The position numbers were made by a program, and so were the translations under genes. Below are positions 18,535 through 28,596 of a DNA stretch of 53,161 bases, piece by piece. Where the stretch lies: positions 1 through 53,161 of the forward strand of contig NZ_ATHL01000047.1 of NCBI RefSeq assembly GCF_000445125.1, written 5' to 3'. How positions within the stretch are numbered: position 1 is the stretch's first letter; each line of letters starts with the position of its first letter. The notes beneath the pieces were generated by a model that had not been told where the DNA came from, did no database searches, and was given only the letters and a program-made list of their open reading frames with translations. Source of the stretch: Novosphingobium lindaniclasticum LE124. GTDB taxonomy: Bacteria > Pseudomonadota > Alphaproteobacteria > Sphingomonadales > Sphingomonadaceae.

Positions 18535-21012
18535 TTATTTCCTATTTTTAACCCCGGCTGCGGCACGGGCGAGAACATCCCCGACTTTTTCCGAAAGCTG
18601 CTGCACGGAAAACGGTTTGGGCATGAACCAGGCGTTGGCGATGCCGATTTCCTTGCGCAGCTGCTCCTCGGCATAGCCCGACATGAACAGCACCGGCAGG
18701 TCCGGCGCGATGCGGCGGATCTCGCGCGCCATGCCGGGGCCGTCGAGCGAGGGCATGACGACGTCCGAAACCACGAGGTCGAACCGCCGCCCCTCTTCCA
18801 CGAGTTCCAGGCCCTCTTCGCCGTCGCGCGCGCAGGTCACCTGATAGCCCTGCCGAGTCAGCGCGCGCTCGGCAACGACGCGGACCGGATCCTCGTCCTC
18901 CACCAGGAGGATCGCGCCGCCGCCCGCCCACTGGCTGGGCTCTGCCTCCGGTTCCTCGACCGCGGCGGGCTCGGGCGCAGAGCCGGGGGCGATATGATGG
19001 ACCGGCAGATAGACGACGAAGCGCGTTCCTCGCCCCGGATCGCTCTCCGCGAAGATGAAGCCGCCGGATTGCTTGACGATGCCGTAGACGGTCGAAAGGC
19101 CGAGCCCGGTACCCTTGCCCTGTTCCTTGGTGGTGAAGAACGGCTCGAAGATCTTGCCGAGATGCTCGGGCGGAATGCCGCCCCCGGTATCCTCGACGAT
19201 GAGGGCGGTATAGTCGCCCGCCGGAATGATCTCGCTGCGCATCGCCCGCACATCGACATTGTTGATGCGGCGGGTGGCGAGCGTGAGCGTGCCCGCGCCG
19301 TCGCCTTTCATCTGCATCGCATCGCGCGCGTTCACGGCGAGGTTGACGATGACCTGCTCAAGCTGGGTCGGATCGGCGCGGACCGGCCCGAGGTCGCGGT
19401 CATGGGTGACGACAAGCTGGATCTTCTCGCCGATGAGGCGGCGCAGCATCTGCGAGACGTCCGCCACCACGTCGGGCAGCTGGAGCACTTCGGGACGAAG
19501 GGTCTGCTGGCGCGAGAAGGCCAGGAGCTGGCGGGTCAGCGAGGCCGCGCGATTGGAGTTGGCGCGGATCTGCTGGATGTCGTCGTAGTCCGAATCGCCC
19601 GGCGTGTGACGCATCAGCATGAGGTCGCAAGTGCCAAGGATCGCGGTGAGCACATTGTTGAAATCGTGGGCCACACCTCCGGCGAGCTGGCCCACGGCCT
19701 GCATCTTGGTGGCCTGTGCGACCTGGCGCTTGAGGCGGGTTTCCTCCGAAGTATCGGTGAGGCCGAGCAGCACCGCCGCTTCCCCCAGCCCCCGGACGCC
19801 GGCAAGGCTGAGCGAGACCGGATCGTCCGGCTGCGAGGTCAGCCGCACGGCGATGTCGCCCGCGGCGGCAGGGCCCTGGGCGAAACGGCGGATCGCCTCG
19901 GACAGGGCGCGCTTGTCGTCGCGGACCACCAGGTCGGTGGGATAGCTTGGCGGGTGCTGCCCTTCCTGGCCCGCCGCGCGCATGAAGGCGGGGTTGGCGA
20001 ACAGCAGGCGCCCGTCGCGATCGGCCATGGCAAGGCCGAGCGGCAACTGGCTGAGCAGGGCCTCGAGATGCGGCGCGGCCGTGCCGCCGCCCCCGCCCGC
20101 CCCGATGCCGTGACCGGCTTCGACCACCAGCATCAACGAAGGCGTAAGATTGGGATCGGGCTCGACCGGCGAATCGGGATCGGCGATCGGAACGTGATAG
20201 AGCACGAGCGGCCCGCCGCGTCCGGCATCGCGGGCCCAGCCGATGCGCTCGCCTTCTTCCTGGCTGATCAGCGAGACGAAATCGAGCCCCGACATGTCAG
20301 CCAGCGCATCGCCCGTCGCGGACTGCGAGAAGCCGGCGCTGGCGGCGCGGATCATGCCGTCCGGGTCGACCACGGCAGCGGAAATGCCGGCGCGGGCGAG
20401 GCCTTTGCCGAGTTTTCCGTCGATCTGGCGGACCATCTCGCCCACGAGATCGACCGAACTGACCGGCTGGATGCGCCAGACGAGAAAGTCGTCGCCCCGG
20501 CCCGAGCGCTGGATCTCCACGCGCCAGTCTGCGGCCGTATCGCCTTCGGTGCGCACTTCGGCCCGTGCATGGCCGTCACGCCAGGCAGCGCGGACGGCAT
20601 CGGTGAGGCGCTCCATCGCGGCATCGTCCACCGGCAGGCGCGGCGGCGGGTTGGCGGTACCGAACCACAGTTCGAAGCTACCGTTGGCGCAGGCGAGCCG
20701 TCCGGCGCGGTCGGTAACGGCGATGGCGATGTCGGTGCGGTCGATGGCGGCGACGGTCACCGACCAGTCCGGCTGGGCGAACTCGACCTCGGCCGCTTCG
20801 AACCGCCGGTTGGCGACCATCCAGGCAAGACCCGCAAAGACCAGCAGCGTGCCGGTGAGGATGGCGACGAGCAGGCCGTCTCCGCTGACCAGCCAGACCA
20901 GGGCGGCGCTCGCGACCAGCGCCAGGCCGACGACAGCGGTGTCCGAAAGACCGCCGATCCGCCCCGCTGCGGTGTTCCGGCTCCGGTCCTGGTCGCGGGC
21001 GCCTGCCTTCAT
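18535..21012 (-). CDS. cckA: Hybrid histidine kinase CckA
   Basis: CckA starts the CckA-ChpT-CtrA phosphorelay that controls the cell cycle and motility in alphaproteobacteria. The product is 825 residues. Two transmembrane segments lie near residues 22-70, followed by PAS-like sensor regions, a HisKA domain with [12 protein letters not shown] (His about 449), an ATPase domain ([23 protein letters not shown]) and a receiver with phospho-acceptor Asp about 750 ([12 protein letters not shown]). I start at 21012, where ATGA overlaps the DUF2062 stop; the longer frame upstream is only the shadow of that gene. Translational coupling to DUF2062 is likely. Confidence 0.94.
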   Translation of the reverse strand: MKAGARDQDRSRNTAAGRIGGLSDTAVVGLALVASAALVWLVSGDGLLVAILTGTLLVFAGLAWMVANRRFEAAEVEFAQPDWSVTVAAIDRTDIAIAVTDRAGRLACANGSFELWFGTANPPPRLPVDDAAMERLTDAVRAAWRDGHARAEVRTEGDTAADWRVEIQRSGRGDDFLVWRIQPVSSVDLVGEMVRQIDGKLGKGLARAGISAAVVDPDGMIRAASAGFSQSATGDALADMSGLDFVSLISQEEGERIGWARDAGRGGPLVLYHVPIADPDSPVEPDPNLTPSLMLVVEAGHGIGAGGGGGTAAPHLEALLSQLPLGLAMADRDGRLLFANPAFMRAAGQEGQHPPSYPTDLVVRDDKRALSEAIRRFAQGPAAAGDIAVRLTSQPDDPVSLSLAGVRGLGEAAVLLGLTDTSEETRLKRQVAQATKMQAVGQLAGGVAHDFNNVLTAILGTCDLMLMRHTPGDSDYDDIQQIRANSNRAASLTRQLLAFSRQQTLRPEVLQLPDVVADVSQMLRRLIGEKIQLVVTHDRDLGPVRADPTQLEQVIVNLAVNARDAMQMKGDGAGTLTLATRRINNVDVRAMRSEIIPAGDYTALIVEDTGGGIPPEHLGKIFEPFFTTKEQGKGTGLGLSTVYGIVKQSGGFIFAESDPGRGTRFVVYLPVHHIAPGSAPEPAAVEEPEAEPSQWAGGGAILLVEDEDPVRVVAERALTRQGYQVTCARDGEEGLELVEEGRRFDLVVSDVVMPSLDGPGMAREIRRIAPDLPVLFMSGYAEEQLRKEIGIANAWFMPKPFSVQQLSEKVGDVLARAAAGVKNRK

Positions 21013-21617
21013 GCAATTCCTTCCGTGTCGCCGGTCTTGCGTTCGGCTTCCCCTTCGGGGTGACGGAACAGCGAGCGATGGCGGCGCATGCGATGCTTGC
21101 GGCCGATCCAGTAGCGCCAGAACCACATGGTGAGGAAGTAGCTCACGAAGGCGGCGACAACCGACTGGATGAACAGGCCGATGACCACGGCGGGCGCGGT
21201 ATCCGACAGCAGCCAGCGCTGCCATTCCGCCAGACCCGCCCCCTCGCGGACCATCGCGGCCACCGTGGCGATATCGGCGTGGTAGCCGAAGCTGTTGCCG
21301 ATCGCGACCGCGACCGGGAGAATGATGAGCAGCGTCGTCACCGGATTCGAAATGAAGGTGACGGCGGCGGCCAGCGGGATGTTCCCGCGAAACGGCACGC
21401 ACATCAGTGCGGCGCCGACGATCTGGACGCCCGGAATGAGCGCGAAGATGCCGATGAACATGCCGACCGCCACGCCGCGCGGCACCGAGCGGCGGGTGAA
21501 GCGGAACAGTTCGGGTCGGCGCGTGAACGGCGCCGTGAAGCGATTCGCCTCAAGCTGCGCGTGGGTGGGCATCTGGCCGTGCAGCCAGGCCCCCAGCCGG
21601 TGCAGCAGCGCGCTCAC
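21009..21617 (-). CDS. DUF2062 inner-membrane protein
   Basis: The 202-residue product has the DUF2062 pattern. A basic N-terminal part contains [26 protein letters not shown], and the next stretch contains [18 protein letters not shown]. Three or four hydrophobic segments follow, so it should sit in the inner membrane. No biochemical function is established for the family. It overlaps smpB upstream by 4 bases (21614-21617) and cckA downstream by 4 bases (ATGA), so the three genes form a tightly coupled unit. Confidence 0.88.
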   Translation of the reverse strand: MSALLHRLGAWLHGQMPTHAQLEANRFTAPFTRRPELFRFTRRSVPRGVAVGMFIGIFALIPGVQIVGAALMCVPFRGNIPLAAAVTFISNPVTTLLIILPVAVAIGNSFGYHADIATVAAMVREGAGLAEWQRWLLSDTAPAVVIGLFIQSVVAAFVSYFLTMWFWRYWIGRKHRMRRHRSLFRHPEGEAERKTGDTEGIA

Positions 21618-22096
21618 TTATGCTCGCGCAGGATGCGGCCCTGCTCCCGCTTCCAATCGCGTTCCTTGATGGTGTGCCGCTTGTCCGCTGCGTTCTTGCC
21701 CTTGGCCAGCGCCAGTTCCACTTTCGCGCGGCCCCGGCCGTTGAAGTAGACCGACAGCGGCACCAAGGTCATGCCCTTGCGCTCCACGGAGCCCTGGAGG
21801 CGGGAGATTTCCCGCTCATGCAGCAGCAGCTTGCGCGGCCGCTTGGGCGTGTGATTGTAGCGGTTGCCGTGGCTGAACTCGGGCACGTTGGAGTTCACCA
21901 GCCAGCATTCGCCGTTCTTGATCTCGGCGTAGGCCTCCGCGATCGACCCTTCGCCGAACCGCAGCGACTTCACCTCGGTGCCGGTCAGCGCGATGCCGGC
22001 CTCGAAGGTTTCCTCGATGTGGTACTCGAAGCGGGCCTTGCGGTTTTCCGCGACGCTTTTGTGCTTGTCGAATGTGGGGTGCTGCGGACGTGCCAT
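21614..22096 (-). CDS. smpB: SsrA-binding protein SmpB
   Basis: SmpB binds tmRNA and brings it to stalled ribosomes for trans-translation. The 160 residues are normal, with the conserved segments [29 protein letters not shown], the Asn-rich [18 protein letters not shown], and the basic C-terminal tail ([29 protein letters not shown]) that enters the decoding centre. The tmRNA gene itself is not in this window. It is the first gene of the smpB-DUF2062-cckA unit and lies 140 bases downstream of the dapA stop. Confidence 0.97.
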   Translation of the reverse strand: MARPQHPTFDKHKSVAENRKARFEYHIEETFEAGIALTGTEVKSLRFGEGSIAEAYAEIKNGECWLVNSNVPEFSHGNRYNHTPKRPRKLLLHEREISRLQGSVERKGMTLVPLSVYFNGRGRAKVELALAKGKNAADKRHTIKERDWKREQGRILREHK

Positions 22097-22196
22097 GATG
22101 ACCCGGCATGTAGGGATTCGCGCGCGAAAAGGAAACGCCTCCTTTGCGCGATTTCGTCATGCGGTGGGGATGGGCAGTTGGGGTGAGAGCACCCTC

Positions 22197-22225
22197 GTCG
22201 TCCCGGACTTGATCCGGGACGACGG
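22197..22225. repeat. Short GTCCCGG palindromic repeat, copy 3
   Basis: CGTCGTCCCGGAC and GTCCGGGACGACG-like arms flank a short centre (ACTTGATC). It lies 12 bases beyond the dapA stop and could also serve as a 3' hairpin for dapA. Confidence 0.78.
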
Positions 22226-22236
22226 CCCTGGAATCC

Positions 22237-23118
22237 TCAGAGCAGTCCGGCGTGGGCCAGGGCCGCATCGACGGCGGTGCGGGCCTTGTCGCTGCACGGA
22301 ACGAGCGGCAGGCGCAGTTCGTTCTCGATCCAGCCGTGCACCTGGGCCAGCGCATACTTGCACGGCCCGGGCGAGCTGTCCTCGAACATGGCGTAGTGCA
22401 GCGGATAGAGCAGGTCGTTGAGGCGGCGCGCTTCTTCCAGGTCGTTGGCCGCGCAGGCCGCCTGGAACTCGGCGCAGAGCTTCGGCGCGACGTTCGCCGT
22501 CACCGAGATGCAGCCCACGCCGCCCGCCGCGTTGAACGGCAGCGCCAGTTCGTCGTCGCCGCAGAGCTGCACGAAGTGCTTGCCGATGCCCATGCGGTGG
22601 TCGGTCACGCGGCTGAGATCGCCGCTGGCGTCCTTGATGGCGATGAAGCGATCCGGGAAGCGGCGGGCCAGCTCGCAGACGGTTCCCGGCAGCAGGTCGG
22701 TGACGGTGCGGCCCGGCACGTTGTAGAGCACGATCGGCAGGTCGTTGTTTTCCGCCAGATAGGTGAAGTGGGCGAGCAACCCTTCCTGGCTGGGGCGGTT
22801 GTAGTACGGCGCCACCAGCAGCGCCGCCGAGGCACCGCACTTCTTGGAGAAATTCATGTGCAGCAGCGCGTTCATCGTATCGTTGCTGCCGCAGCCGGCG
22901 ATCACCGGCACCCGGCCCGCGGCCTGTTCGACGCAGAGTTCGATGACCCGGTGGTGCTCGGCGTTCGAAAGCGTCGAATTCTCGCCGGTCGTGCCGCAGG
23001 GAACGAGCGCCGAGGAACCCGATTCGATCTGCCAGTCCACGAGTCGCCGAAAGGCCTGTTCATCGAACGCTCCGTCGCGAAACGGTGTAACAAGCGCAGG
23101 AATGGAACCCGAGAACAT
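22237..23118 (-). CDS. dapA: 4-hydroxy-tetrahydrodipicolinate synthase
   Basis: DapA condenses pyruvate with aspartate semialdehyde, the first committed step to lysine and meso-diaminopimelate. The 293-residue TIM barrel has the expected residues: TTGE at 43-46, catalytic Tyr 132 (LYNVPGRT, with Arg 137) and Schiff-base Lys 162 (FIAIKDASGD). The start MFSGSIPALVTPF is the usual one. The gene is divergent from the lytic transglycosylase gene, with 80 bases between start codons that must hold both promoters. Confidence 0.97.
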   Translation of the reverse strand: MFSGSIPALVTPFRDGAFDEQAFRRLVDWQIESGSSALVPCGTTGENSTLSNAEHHRVIELCVEQAAGRVPVIAGCGSNDTMNALLHMNFSKKCGASAALLVAPYYNRPSQEGLLAHFTYLAENNDLPIVLYNVPGRTVTDLLPGTVCELARRFPDRFIAIKDASGDLSRVTDHRMGIGKHFVQLCGDDELALPFNAAGGVGCISVTANVAPKLCAEFQAACAANDLEEARRLNDLLYPLHYAMFEDSSPGPCKYALAQVHGWIENELRLPLVPCSDKARTAVDAALAHAGLL

Positions 23119-23198
23119 GGACTTTACCTCACCTGATGTTCATTGATCGGAACCGACGGACCCGATGTTCAGCGCCTGATAAGGAGCCTTTTCCCAAA

Positions 23199-25175
23199 AT
23201 GTCCAGCATGCAGCGTGTCGCCCTCCTCGTCTTGCTTGCTTCGACCGCCCTGTTCGGTATCGCAATCGGCGGCCCCGCCGCCGCGCAGGACGGCCGCGAA
23301 TGGGATCTCGCCAAGGCCCGCGCGATGCAGTCGCACGACATGGCCGTCCACCAGTCGATCGACCGCTGGCGCCAGCTCGTGGCGTCCGACAGCTTCGACT
23401 TCGGCAGCTATTCCAGCTTCCTGCTGACTTATCCGGGCTATCCCCAGGCCGACAAGATCCGCGCCTCGGCGGAGCGGGCGCTGGTCAACCAGTCGCCGGA
23501 CGCCAATTCGGTGGTCGCCTTCTTCACCCGCTATCCGCCGCTGTCGAACCAGGCGGCCGGGCGCTATGCCGTAGCGCTGACCACCCTGCGCCGCCCTGAT
23601 GCCCAGCAGCGCGCGCTCGCAGCCTGGCGCGGCGGCAGCCTGGCGCCCAACGACGAGGCGCTGATCCTTGCCACCTATCGCGGCGCGCTGACCACCGCCG
23701 ATCATGACGCCCGCATGGACCGCCTGCTCTGGCAGAGCGAAACGTCGCAGGCCGAGCGGCAGATCTCCTTCGTCTCCGCCGAGCGCCGCGCCCTGTTCAT
23801 GGAGCGGCTCACCATGCTGCAAGGCTCGCCCCCCGGTTCGCTGGGGCTGGTACTGACGCCGCAGATGAACGCCGATGCCGGCTATATCTATGCCCGCGCC
23901 GTGCAGGCCCGAAAGAGCGGCAACCTGCCGGGCGAGATCGCCTTGCTGGCCAATCGCCCGCCTTTGACGGCGCCGGTGCCCGAACCTGAGAAATGGGTGC
24001 GCGAACTGCTCACCGCCGCCAAGGGCGCGGGTGCGGATTCGGCGGTACGCATCGCCAGCGGCATAGACGACGCTTTCGCACCCGGCACCGACATCAGCCA
24101 GCAGTCCTTCCGCCTGCGCGACGACTATACCTCGCTGGTCTGGCTGGGCGGCACCAAGGCACTTTGGCAACTGGGCGACGCCCGCCGCGCCGCGCCGCTG
24201 TTCTACCGCTACGGCGCCGCCGCGCAGACGCCGGGCACGCGCTCCAAGGGCTTCTACTGGGCCGGTCGCGCCCTCGCCCGCGCCGGCGACACGACAGGCG
24301 CCAACCGCTATTTCCAGATGGCGGCCGCCTATCCGCACTACTTCTACGGCCAGCTCGCGCTCGAACGGCTGGGCCGCCCCCTGCCCGACCTCGACAGCCG
24401 CCCCCGCGCCGTGCCGACCCAGGCCGAGCGCAGCGCTTTCCTGGCCAAGCCGCTAACCGCCGCCGTGCGCGACGTGGCCCGCGATGCCGACTGGCGCACC
24501 GGCGTGCAGTTCTTCCGCGAGATCTCGGACCAGGCCCAGAGCGAAGCGGACCACGTCCTCGTCGCCGAACTGGCCCGCGACATCGGCCGCCGCGACCTCG
24601 CCGTAATCCTGGGCCAAAGCGCGCACGGCGACGGCTATCAGGACTTTGGCCAGATCGCCTATCCGCTGATCCCGGTGCCGCCGGGCGCGAACTTCGCCAT
24701 GGTCCACGCCCTCACCCGGCAGGAAAGCCAGTTCGCCCAGAACGCGCTCAGCCACGCCGGTGCGCGCGGGCTGATGCAGCTCATGCCCGCCACCGCGCGC
24801 GAGCAGGCAGGCAAGCTCGGCATGGCCTACGACCAGAACCAACTGGTCAGCGACGCCACCTACAACATCCGCCTCGGCGATGCCTACTTCGCGCGCATGA
24901 CGGACTACTTCGGCGGCTCGCTGCCGCTGGCTGTCGGCGCCTACAACGCGGGCGCGGGGAACGTGAACAAGTGGCTGCGCGCCAACGGCGATCCCCGCAC
25001 CGGCGCGGTGGACTGGATCGACTGGCTGGAGCAGATCCCGATCTACGAGACCAAGAACTATATCCAGCGCGTGCTGGAAAACGCGGTGGTCTATGAATCG
25101 ATGTACCCGAAGGAGTCGGGTTATCGCGGGAATACGCCGCTTACGCAGCTGATCGGGAAGCGGACGCCGGGGTGA
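23199..25175 (+). CDS. slt: Soluble lytic murein transglycosylase (Slt70-like)
   Basis: This periplasmic enzyme cleaves peptidoglycan with formation of 1,6-anhydromuramyl ends. The 658-residue product starts at ATG 23199, giving a clean signal peptide (MSSMQRVALLVLLASTALFGIAIGGPAAA). AAGGAG stands 12 bases upstream. A long alpha-helical superhelix (about residues 30-480) precedes the catalytic SLT domain. The catalytic Glu is about residue 509 in TRQESQFAQNALSHAGARGLMQLMP, followed by VGAYNAGAGNVNKW. A dispersed repeat follows its 3' end. Confidence 0.93.
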   Translation: MSSMQRVALLVLLASTALFGIAIGGPAAAQDGREWDLAKARAMQSHDMAVHQSIDRWRQLVASDSFDFGSYSSFLLTYPGYPQADKIRASAERALVNQSPDANSVVAFFTRYPPLSNQAAGRYAVALTTLRRPDAQQRALAAWRGGSLAPNDEALILATYRGALTTADHDARMDRLLWQSETSQAERQISFVSAERRALFMERLTMLQGSPPGSLGLVLTPQMNADAGYIYARAVQARKSGNLPGEIALLANRPPLTAPVPEPEKWVRELLTAAKGAGADSAVRIASGIDDAFAPGTDISQQSFRLRDDYTSLVWLGGTKALWQLGDARRAAPLFYRYGAAAQTPGTRSKGFYWAGRALARAGDTTGANRYFQMAAAYPHYFYGQLALERLGRPLPDLDSRPRAVPTQAERSAFLAKPLTAAVRDVARDADWRTGVQFFREISDQAQSEADHVLVAELARDIGRRDLAVILGQSAHGDGYQDFGQIAYPLIPVPPGANFAMVHALTRQESQFAQNALSHAGARGLMQLMPATAREQAGKLGMAYDQNQLVSDATYNIRLGDAYFARMTDYFGGSLPLAVGAYNAGAGNVNKWLRANGDPRTGAVDWIDWLEQIPIYETKNYIQRVLENAVVYESMYPKESGYRGNTPLTQLIGKRTPG

Positions 25176-25189
25176 AGGTTAAGGGAAGA

Positions 25190-25379
25190 AGCAGGGGAGC
25201 ATAGCCCCCCTGCACCCCCATTACTGTCTAGGTCAGGCACCAGCTACCCGTTGCGCGCCCATGGCTGCGTCGGAGACATAATGGCTGCGCCGCAAGGAGC
25301 GCACGACGGATAGGCTTGGCGCGAGGTCGACATTCCGAGGGTCCGGGGGATCATCCCCCGGGTCTTCCTCTTCTTAAAC
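25190..25379. repeat. Dispersed intergenic repeat, copy B
   Basis: This is the second copy of the element at 8906-9095, in the same orientation. It has the same left-edge GC palindrome, central GTTGCGCGCCCATGGCTGCG block and right-edge palindrome CCGGGGGATCATCCCCCGG (25343-25361). The glycosidase reading frame on the minus strand runs into this copy, which supplies its last few residues and stop codon. The copies differ by scattered substitutions and small indels. Confidence 0.85.
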
Positions 25380-26760
25380 CCCCTTTAACCCTGAACAACC
25401 CCGCCCCGTGCGAAGCAAGCCGCGCCGAAACGCGCCCTTCGACCGCACCGAGATCCTTGCCCTCCCACAAGTCCCGCACCGAAGCCTTCGCGCCCAAACC
25501 GAGCAGCGAAAGCGGCACGCTCACATCGCGTTCCTTGTCCGACACGTTGAACAGCGCCACGTAGCGATCCGCGCCACCCTCGGCGCGCGCGGTCCAGACC
25601 TTGGTGCCGTCGTCGAGGAACAGCGGCGTGTTTTCGGTGCTCGACTGGTTCACCGCCAAGACCTCGCGATTGGTGAGCAGCGCCAGCGTCGGCGCGTCGA
25701 GGTGGCGCAAGTCGCCGCCCATGATCAGCGGCGAGCGGGCGATCGACCAGAGCGTCATCAGCGTGCGCTGCTCGTCCGGCGTGAAGCGGGTGTCGCGATC
25801 GCCCAGGGCGAGGCGGCCGAGCGGCAGCATGTCGGCATCGGGCCAGGAGCCGGGGCCGCGGAACGGCGTCCAGTTTTCGAGGCGGGTGAACTGCGCGTAG
25901 AGCTGCGCCCATTCGTCCCAGAAGTCGTCGGAGATGCGCCACATCTGGGCATGCTGGCGAACGTGGGCGCCGCGCAGGACGGGAGTTTCGCCCGGCGAGA
26001 GGCTGAGCACCATGGGTCGGCCGCAGCGGGCGATGGCCTTGGCGGCGGCCTCGATTTCGGGCGCGTGGGCATCGTAAGGACGGCTCATATCGTCCATCTT
26101 GACGAAATCGACGCCCCACGAGGCATAGAGCCTGAACACGCTGTCGTAATATTCCTGGGCGCCGGGCTTGCCCATATCGACGCCGTACATGTCGGGGTTC
26201 CAGGAGCACACGCTGGAGATGTCGGCAATGTCCTGCGCGCGCAGCCTGGTTCCGAGCACCGGGAGGTTGAGCTTCACGGCGTGGCGCGGGATGCCGCGCA
26301 TGACGTGGATGCCGAACTTCATGCCCATGGCGTGGACCTTGGCGGCGAGCGGCGCGAAGCCCTTGCCGCCCTTGGCGGAGGGGAAGCGGTTCGGTGCGGG
26401 GATCATCCGGCCATGGGTGTCAAGCGCCGGCACCGGATTGGCATTGTAGGTGTAGCTCTTGGCCTCCGGCTCGTACCACTGGATGTCGACGGTAAAGACG
26501 TCGTAGCCGAAGGGCAGCAGCTTCTCGCGCATGATCGCGGCGGTTTCGAGGGCCTGCGCCTCGGTGATGGTGCCGGCGAAGCTGTTCCAGCTGTTCCAGC
26601 CCATCGGCGGGCGCGGCGCGAGTGCGGCGCCGGGCGCGGCAGGCAGCGTTGCGGAACTGGCGCCGACAGGAGCAATCGTCTGGGCACCGGCCCTGCCGGC
26701 AAGCCCCGCCAGCGGTGCGGAAGCGGCGGCCAGCAGCGCGGTGCGGCGTGAAATGTCCAT
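25351..26760 (-). CDS. Glycoside hydrolase family 27-like alpha-galactosidase, exported
   Basis: The product (469 residues from ATG 26760) has an N-terminal twin-arginine-like signal (MDISRRTALLAAASAPLAGLAGRAGAQ). It is a GH27/melibiase-type TIM barrel with PPMGWNSWNSFAG at the barrel start and WGVDFVKMDDMSRP, where Asp 223 is in the position of the family nucleophile. RISDDFWDEW probably carries the acid/base Asp, and a C-terminal beta-sandwich follows. GAGG before 26760 supports that start; an earlier TTG at 26772 is possible. The C-terminal LRRGRPGG is encoded by the dispersed repeat. Alpha-galactosidase is likely, but related alpha-GalNAc or beta-arabinopyranosidase activity cannot be excluded. 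Confidence 0.87.
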   Translation of the reverse strand: MDISRRTALLAAASAPLAGLAGRAGAQTIAPVGASSATLPAAPGAALAPRPPMGWNSWNSFAGTITEAQALETAAIMREKLLPFGYDVFTVDIQWYEPEAKSYTYNANPVPALDTHGRMIPAPNRFPSAKGGKGFAPLAAKVHAMGMKFGIHVMRGIPRHAVKLNLPVLGTRLRAQDIADISSVCSWNPDMYGVDMGKPGAQEYYDSVFRLYASWGVDFVKMDDMSRPYDAHAPEIEAAAKAIARCGRPMVLSLSPGETPVLRGAHVRQHAQMWRISDDFWDEWAQLYAQFTRLENWTPFRGPGSWPDADMLPLGRLALGDRDTRFTPDEQRTLMTLWSIARSPLIMGGDLRHLDAPTLALLTNREVLAVNQSSTENTPLFLDDGTKVWTARAEGGADRYVALFNVSDKERDVSVPLSLLGLGAKASVRDLWEGKDLGAVEGRVSARLASHGAGLFRVKGGLRRGRPGG

Positions 26761-26883
26761 GATGATCCTCAATCCCGTTCAACCTTGGCCAGTCTTTTGT
26801 CGGACTAATAGGCAGTGCGCAAGGCGGTGACGAAGCGGATCGGGGACTTGGCCGGATCGGCAATGCTTTATATGGATCTCGCC

Positions 26884-27369
26884 ATGAAACCCGCCGGTCC
26901 TCCGATCTCGCCTTCAGGCATGGCCGCCCTGCGCGCCCGCTACGACCACCTGCTCGGCAAGGAGCGGCCGGAGATCGTCGAGATCGTATCCTGGGCGGCG
27001 GGTAACGGCGATCGCTCGGAGAACGGCGACTACCTCTACGGCCGCAAGCGCATGCGCGAGATCGACCGCGAACTCGGCTATCTGGCCCGCCGCATGAAGG
27101 CGCTGCGCGTGGTGAACCCCGCGGACCAGACCGAGCGCGGGAAGGTCTTCTTCGGGGCCACGGTGACGATTGCCGACGAGGACGACAATCACAAGACCCT
27201 GACCATCGTCGGCGACGACGAGCAGGACGCCGCCAAGGGCCTGATCGGCTGGAGCGCCCCCCTCGCCCGCGCCCTGCGCGGCGCGGCGGTAGGCGACCTC
27301 AAGATGGTGCGCCTGCCTTCCGGCGAAAAGGAATGGGAAGTCCTGGAAATCGAGTACCCGGCACCGTGA
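26884..27369 (+). CDS. greB: Transcription elongation factor GreB
   Basis: Gre factors rescue backtracked RNA polymerase by stimulating transcript cleavage. The protein has the N-terminal coiled coil (MAALRARYDHLLGKERPEIVEIVSWAAGNGDRSENGDYLYGRKRMREIDRELG, with acidic residues at the tip) and the C-terminal FKBP-like domain (VFFGATVTIADEDD...). The NGDYLYGRKRMREID form points to GreB rather than GreA. Start choice is uncertain between ATG 26863, 26872 and 26884; I use 26884, where GGAT lies 8 bases upstream. The stop overlaps a GTG that starts the next gene (GTGA). Confidence 0.93.
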   Translation: MKPAGPPISPSGMAALRARYDHLLGKERPEIVEIVSWAAGNGDRSENGDYLYGRKRMREIDRELGYLARRMKALRVVNPADQTERGKVFFGATVTIADEDDNHKTLTIVGDDEQDAAKGLIGWSAPLARALRGAAVGDLKMVRLPSGEKEWEVLEIEYPAP

Positions 27370-27875
27370 TCCGGCGCTCGCGCCGGCTGGCACTGGCCGC
27401 GGCGGGCCTCATCGCGGCCCTGCCTGTCGCGCCGACACTCGCTCGCGAGAGTCTGGGGATTTATGCGACCTGGGGGGCGTTTCGCGATCCGGTGATCCCC
27501 CGTTGCTATGCCATCGCCATGGCGGAACCCAATGCGGCGGCGCGCGAGTATCAGCCTTTCGCGACGGTGGGATCGTGGCCACGGCGCGGGGCGCGGGGGC
27601 AAGTGCATGTCCGGCTTTCGCGCCGTCTCGCGCAAGGGGCGCAAGTCACGCTCTCTATCGGTAGGCAGCGCTTCATCCTCGTGGCGGGCGAAGGCGATGC
27701 CTGGGCGCGGGACGAGAAGGACAATGCCGCGATCGTCGCCGCCATGCGATCCGCGCCCCGCATGACCGTCACTGCCCGAGACCGCCAGGGCAGGCGCTTC
27801 GTCAATGCCTGGGCACTGCCGGGTGCCGCCTCTGCCATGGACGCCGCGCTGATCGGCTGCGCCAGACTTCAATAG
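27366..27875 (+). CDS. Secreted protein, possibly IalB-like
   Basis: The 169-residue product probably starts at GTG 27366, overlapping the greB stop codon. It has an Arg-rich start and a signal peptide ([26 protein letters not shown]). The mature part has [21 protein letters not shown] near its start and one more Cys near the end (IGCARLQ), so a single disulfide is possible. The pattern is reminiscent of invasion-associated locus B proteins, but the similarity is weak and I would not assign the family firmly. The overlap with greB suggests co-translation. A hairpin terminator follows directly. Confidence 0.6.
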   Translation: MIRRSRRLALAAAGLIAALPVAPTLARESLGIYATWGAFRDPVIPRCYAIAMAEPNAAAREYQPFATVGSWPRRGARGQVHVRLSRRLAQGAQVTLSIGRQRFILVAGEGDAWARDEKDNAAIVAAMRSAPRMTVTARDRQGRRFVNAWALPGAASAMDAALIGCARLQ

Positions 27876-27877
27876 AA

Positions 27878-27906
27878 AAGGGCGGGAACTTCCGCTCCCG
27901 CCCTTC
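27878..27906. terminator. Bidirectional terminator between convergent genes
   Basis: AAGGGCGGGA (27878-27887) pairs with TCCCGCCCTT (27896-27905) across an 8-base loop. A and T tracts on the two sides suit termination from both directions, between the greB unit and the outer-membrane barrel gene. Confidence 0.8.
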
Positions 27907-27927
27907 TCGCTAGATCGTGCGCGCGGC

Positions 27928-28596
27928 TTAGAAGCGTACGCCGACGCCGGCCATGACCTGGTGACGGTCGAGGTCGAGGTCGAAGCGCTGGCCGTCCGCA
28001 AAGTCGCCGGTGTAGTCGAGTTCGCCCTTCTCGTAGTTCGAGTAGCGGTATTCGAGCTTCACGAAGGCGTTGTTGGTGATCGCCTGCTCCACGCCCGCGC
28101 CGATGCGCCAGCCGTCGGCGTCGATGTCACGGTTGGTTTCGACGTTGCCGAAGGTGCTGCGCACGTCGAACTTGGCGTTGGTGTAGCCGCCCTTGGCGTA
28201 GATCATGGTGGTCGGCGTCACGACGTAGCCGACGCGCGCGCCCACATAGAGGTCGCGGTTGGTCTTGACGTTGCCGAGGCCGAAGCCTTCGAAGTCGCCG
28301 TCGTCGAACTTGGTCTTGGCCGTCGACCAGGTCACTTCGGCCTCGGGGCCGAACACCAGGTTGCCCGAGCGGAAATCGTAGCCCGCGCCGACGCCGTAGG
28401 CGAAGCCGTCGATCGACTGGTCGTTGTCGACATTGACGTCATCGTCGACGCTGCTGCCGGCCTTGGTGACATCGTAACCGGCGAGCGCTTCGACGTGGAA
28501 GCCGGAGAAAGGCTGGGCCGGGCCGGTATCCTGGGCCATGGCGGGAGCGGCGATAGCGGCGGTTCCGAGAGCGAGGCAGACGAGAATCTTCTTCAT
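27928..28596 (-). CDS. Outer-membrane beta-barrel protein (OmpA-like, 8-strand type)
   Basis: The 222-residue product starts at ATG 28596 (GGAGC upstream) with a classical signal peptide ([22 protein letters not shown]). The mature part shows the transmembrane-strand pattern of small porin-family barrels: [45 protein letters not shown] and [11 protein letters not shown]. The C-terminus GVGVRF ends in the aromatic residue recognised by the BAM complex. Acidic loops ([14 protein letters not shown]) are probably extracellular. Such proteins are often abundant surface proteins; the specific role is unknown. Confidence 0.88.
   Translation of the reverse strand: MKKILVCLALGTAAIAAPAMAQDTGPAQPFSGFHVEALAGYDVTKAGSSVDDDVNVDNDQSIDGFAYGVGAGYDFRSGNLVFGPEAEVTWSTAKTKFDDGDFEGFGLGNVKTNRDLYVGARVGYVVTPTTMIYAKGGYTNAKFDVRSTFGNVETNRDIDADGWRIGAGVEQAITNNAFVKLEYRYSNYEKGELDYTGDFADGQRFDLDLDRHQVMAGVGVRF

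Noticed and set aside
17215..21063. A very long open frame on the plus strand (1282 codons) across the recA-cckA region.
   Set aside because: It runs antisense to recA and cckA, which have clear domains. Long antisense frames are expected in GC-rich genes with strong third-position bias, and the translation has no recognisable motif.
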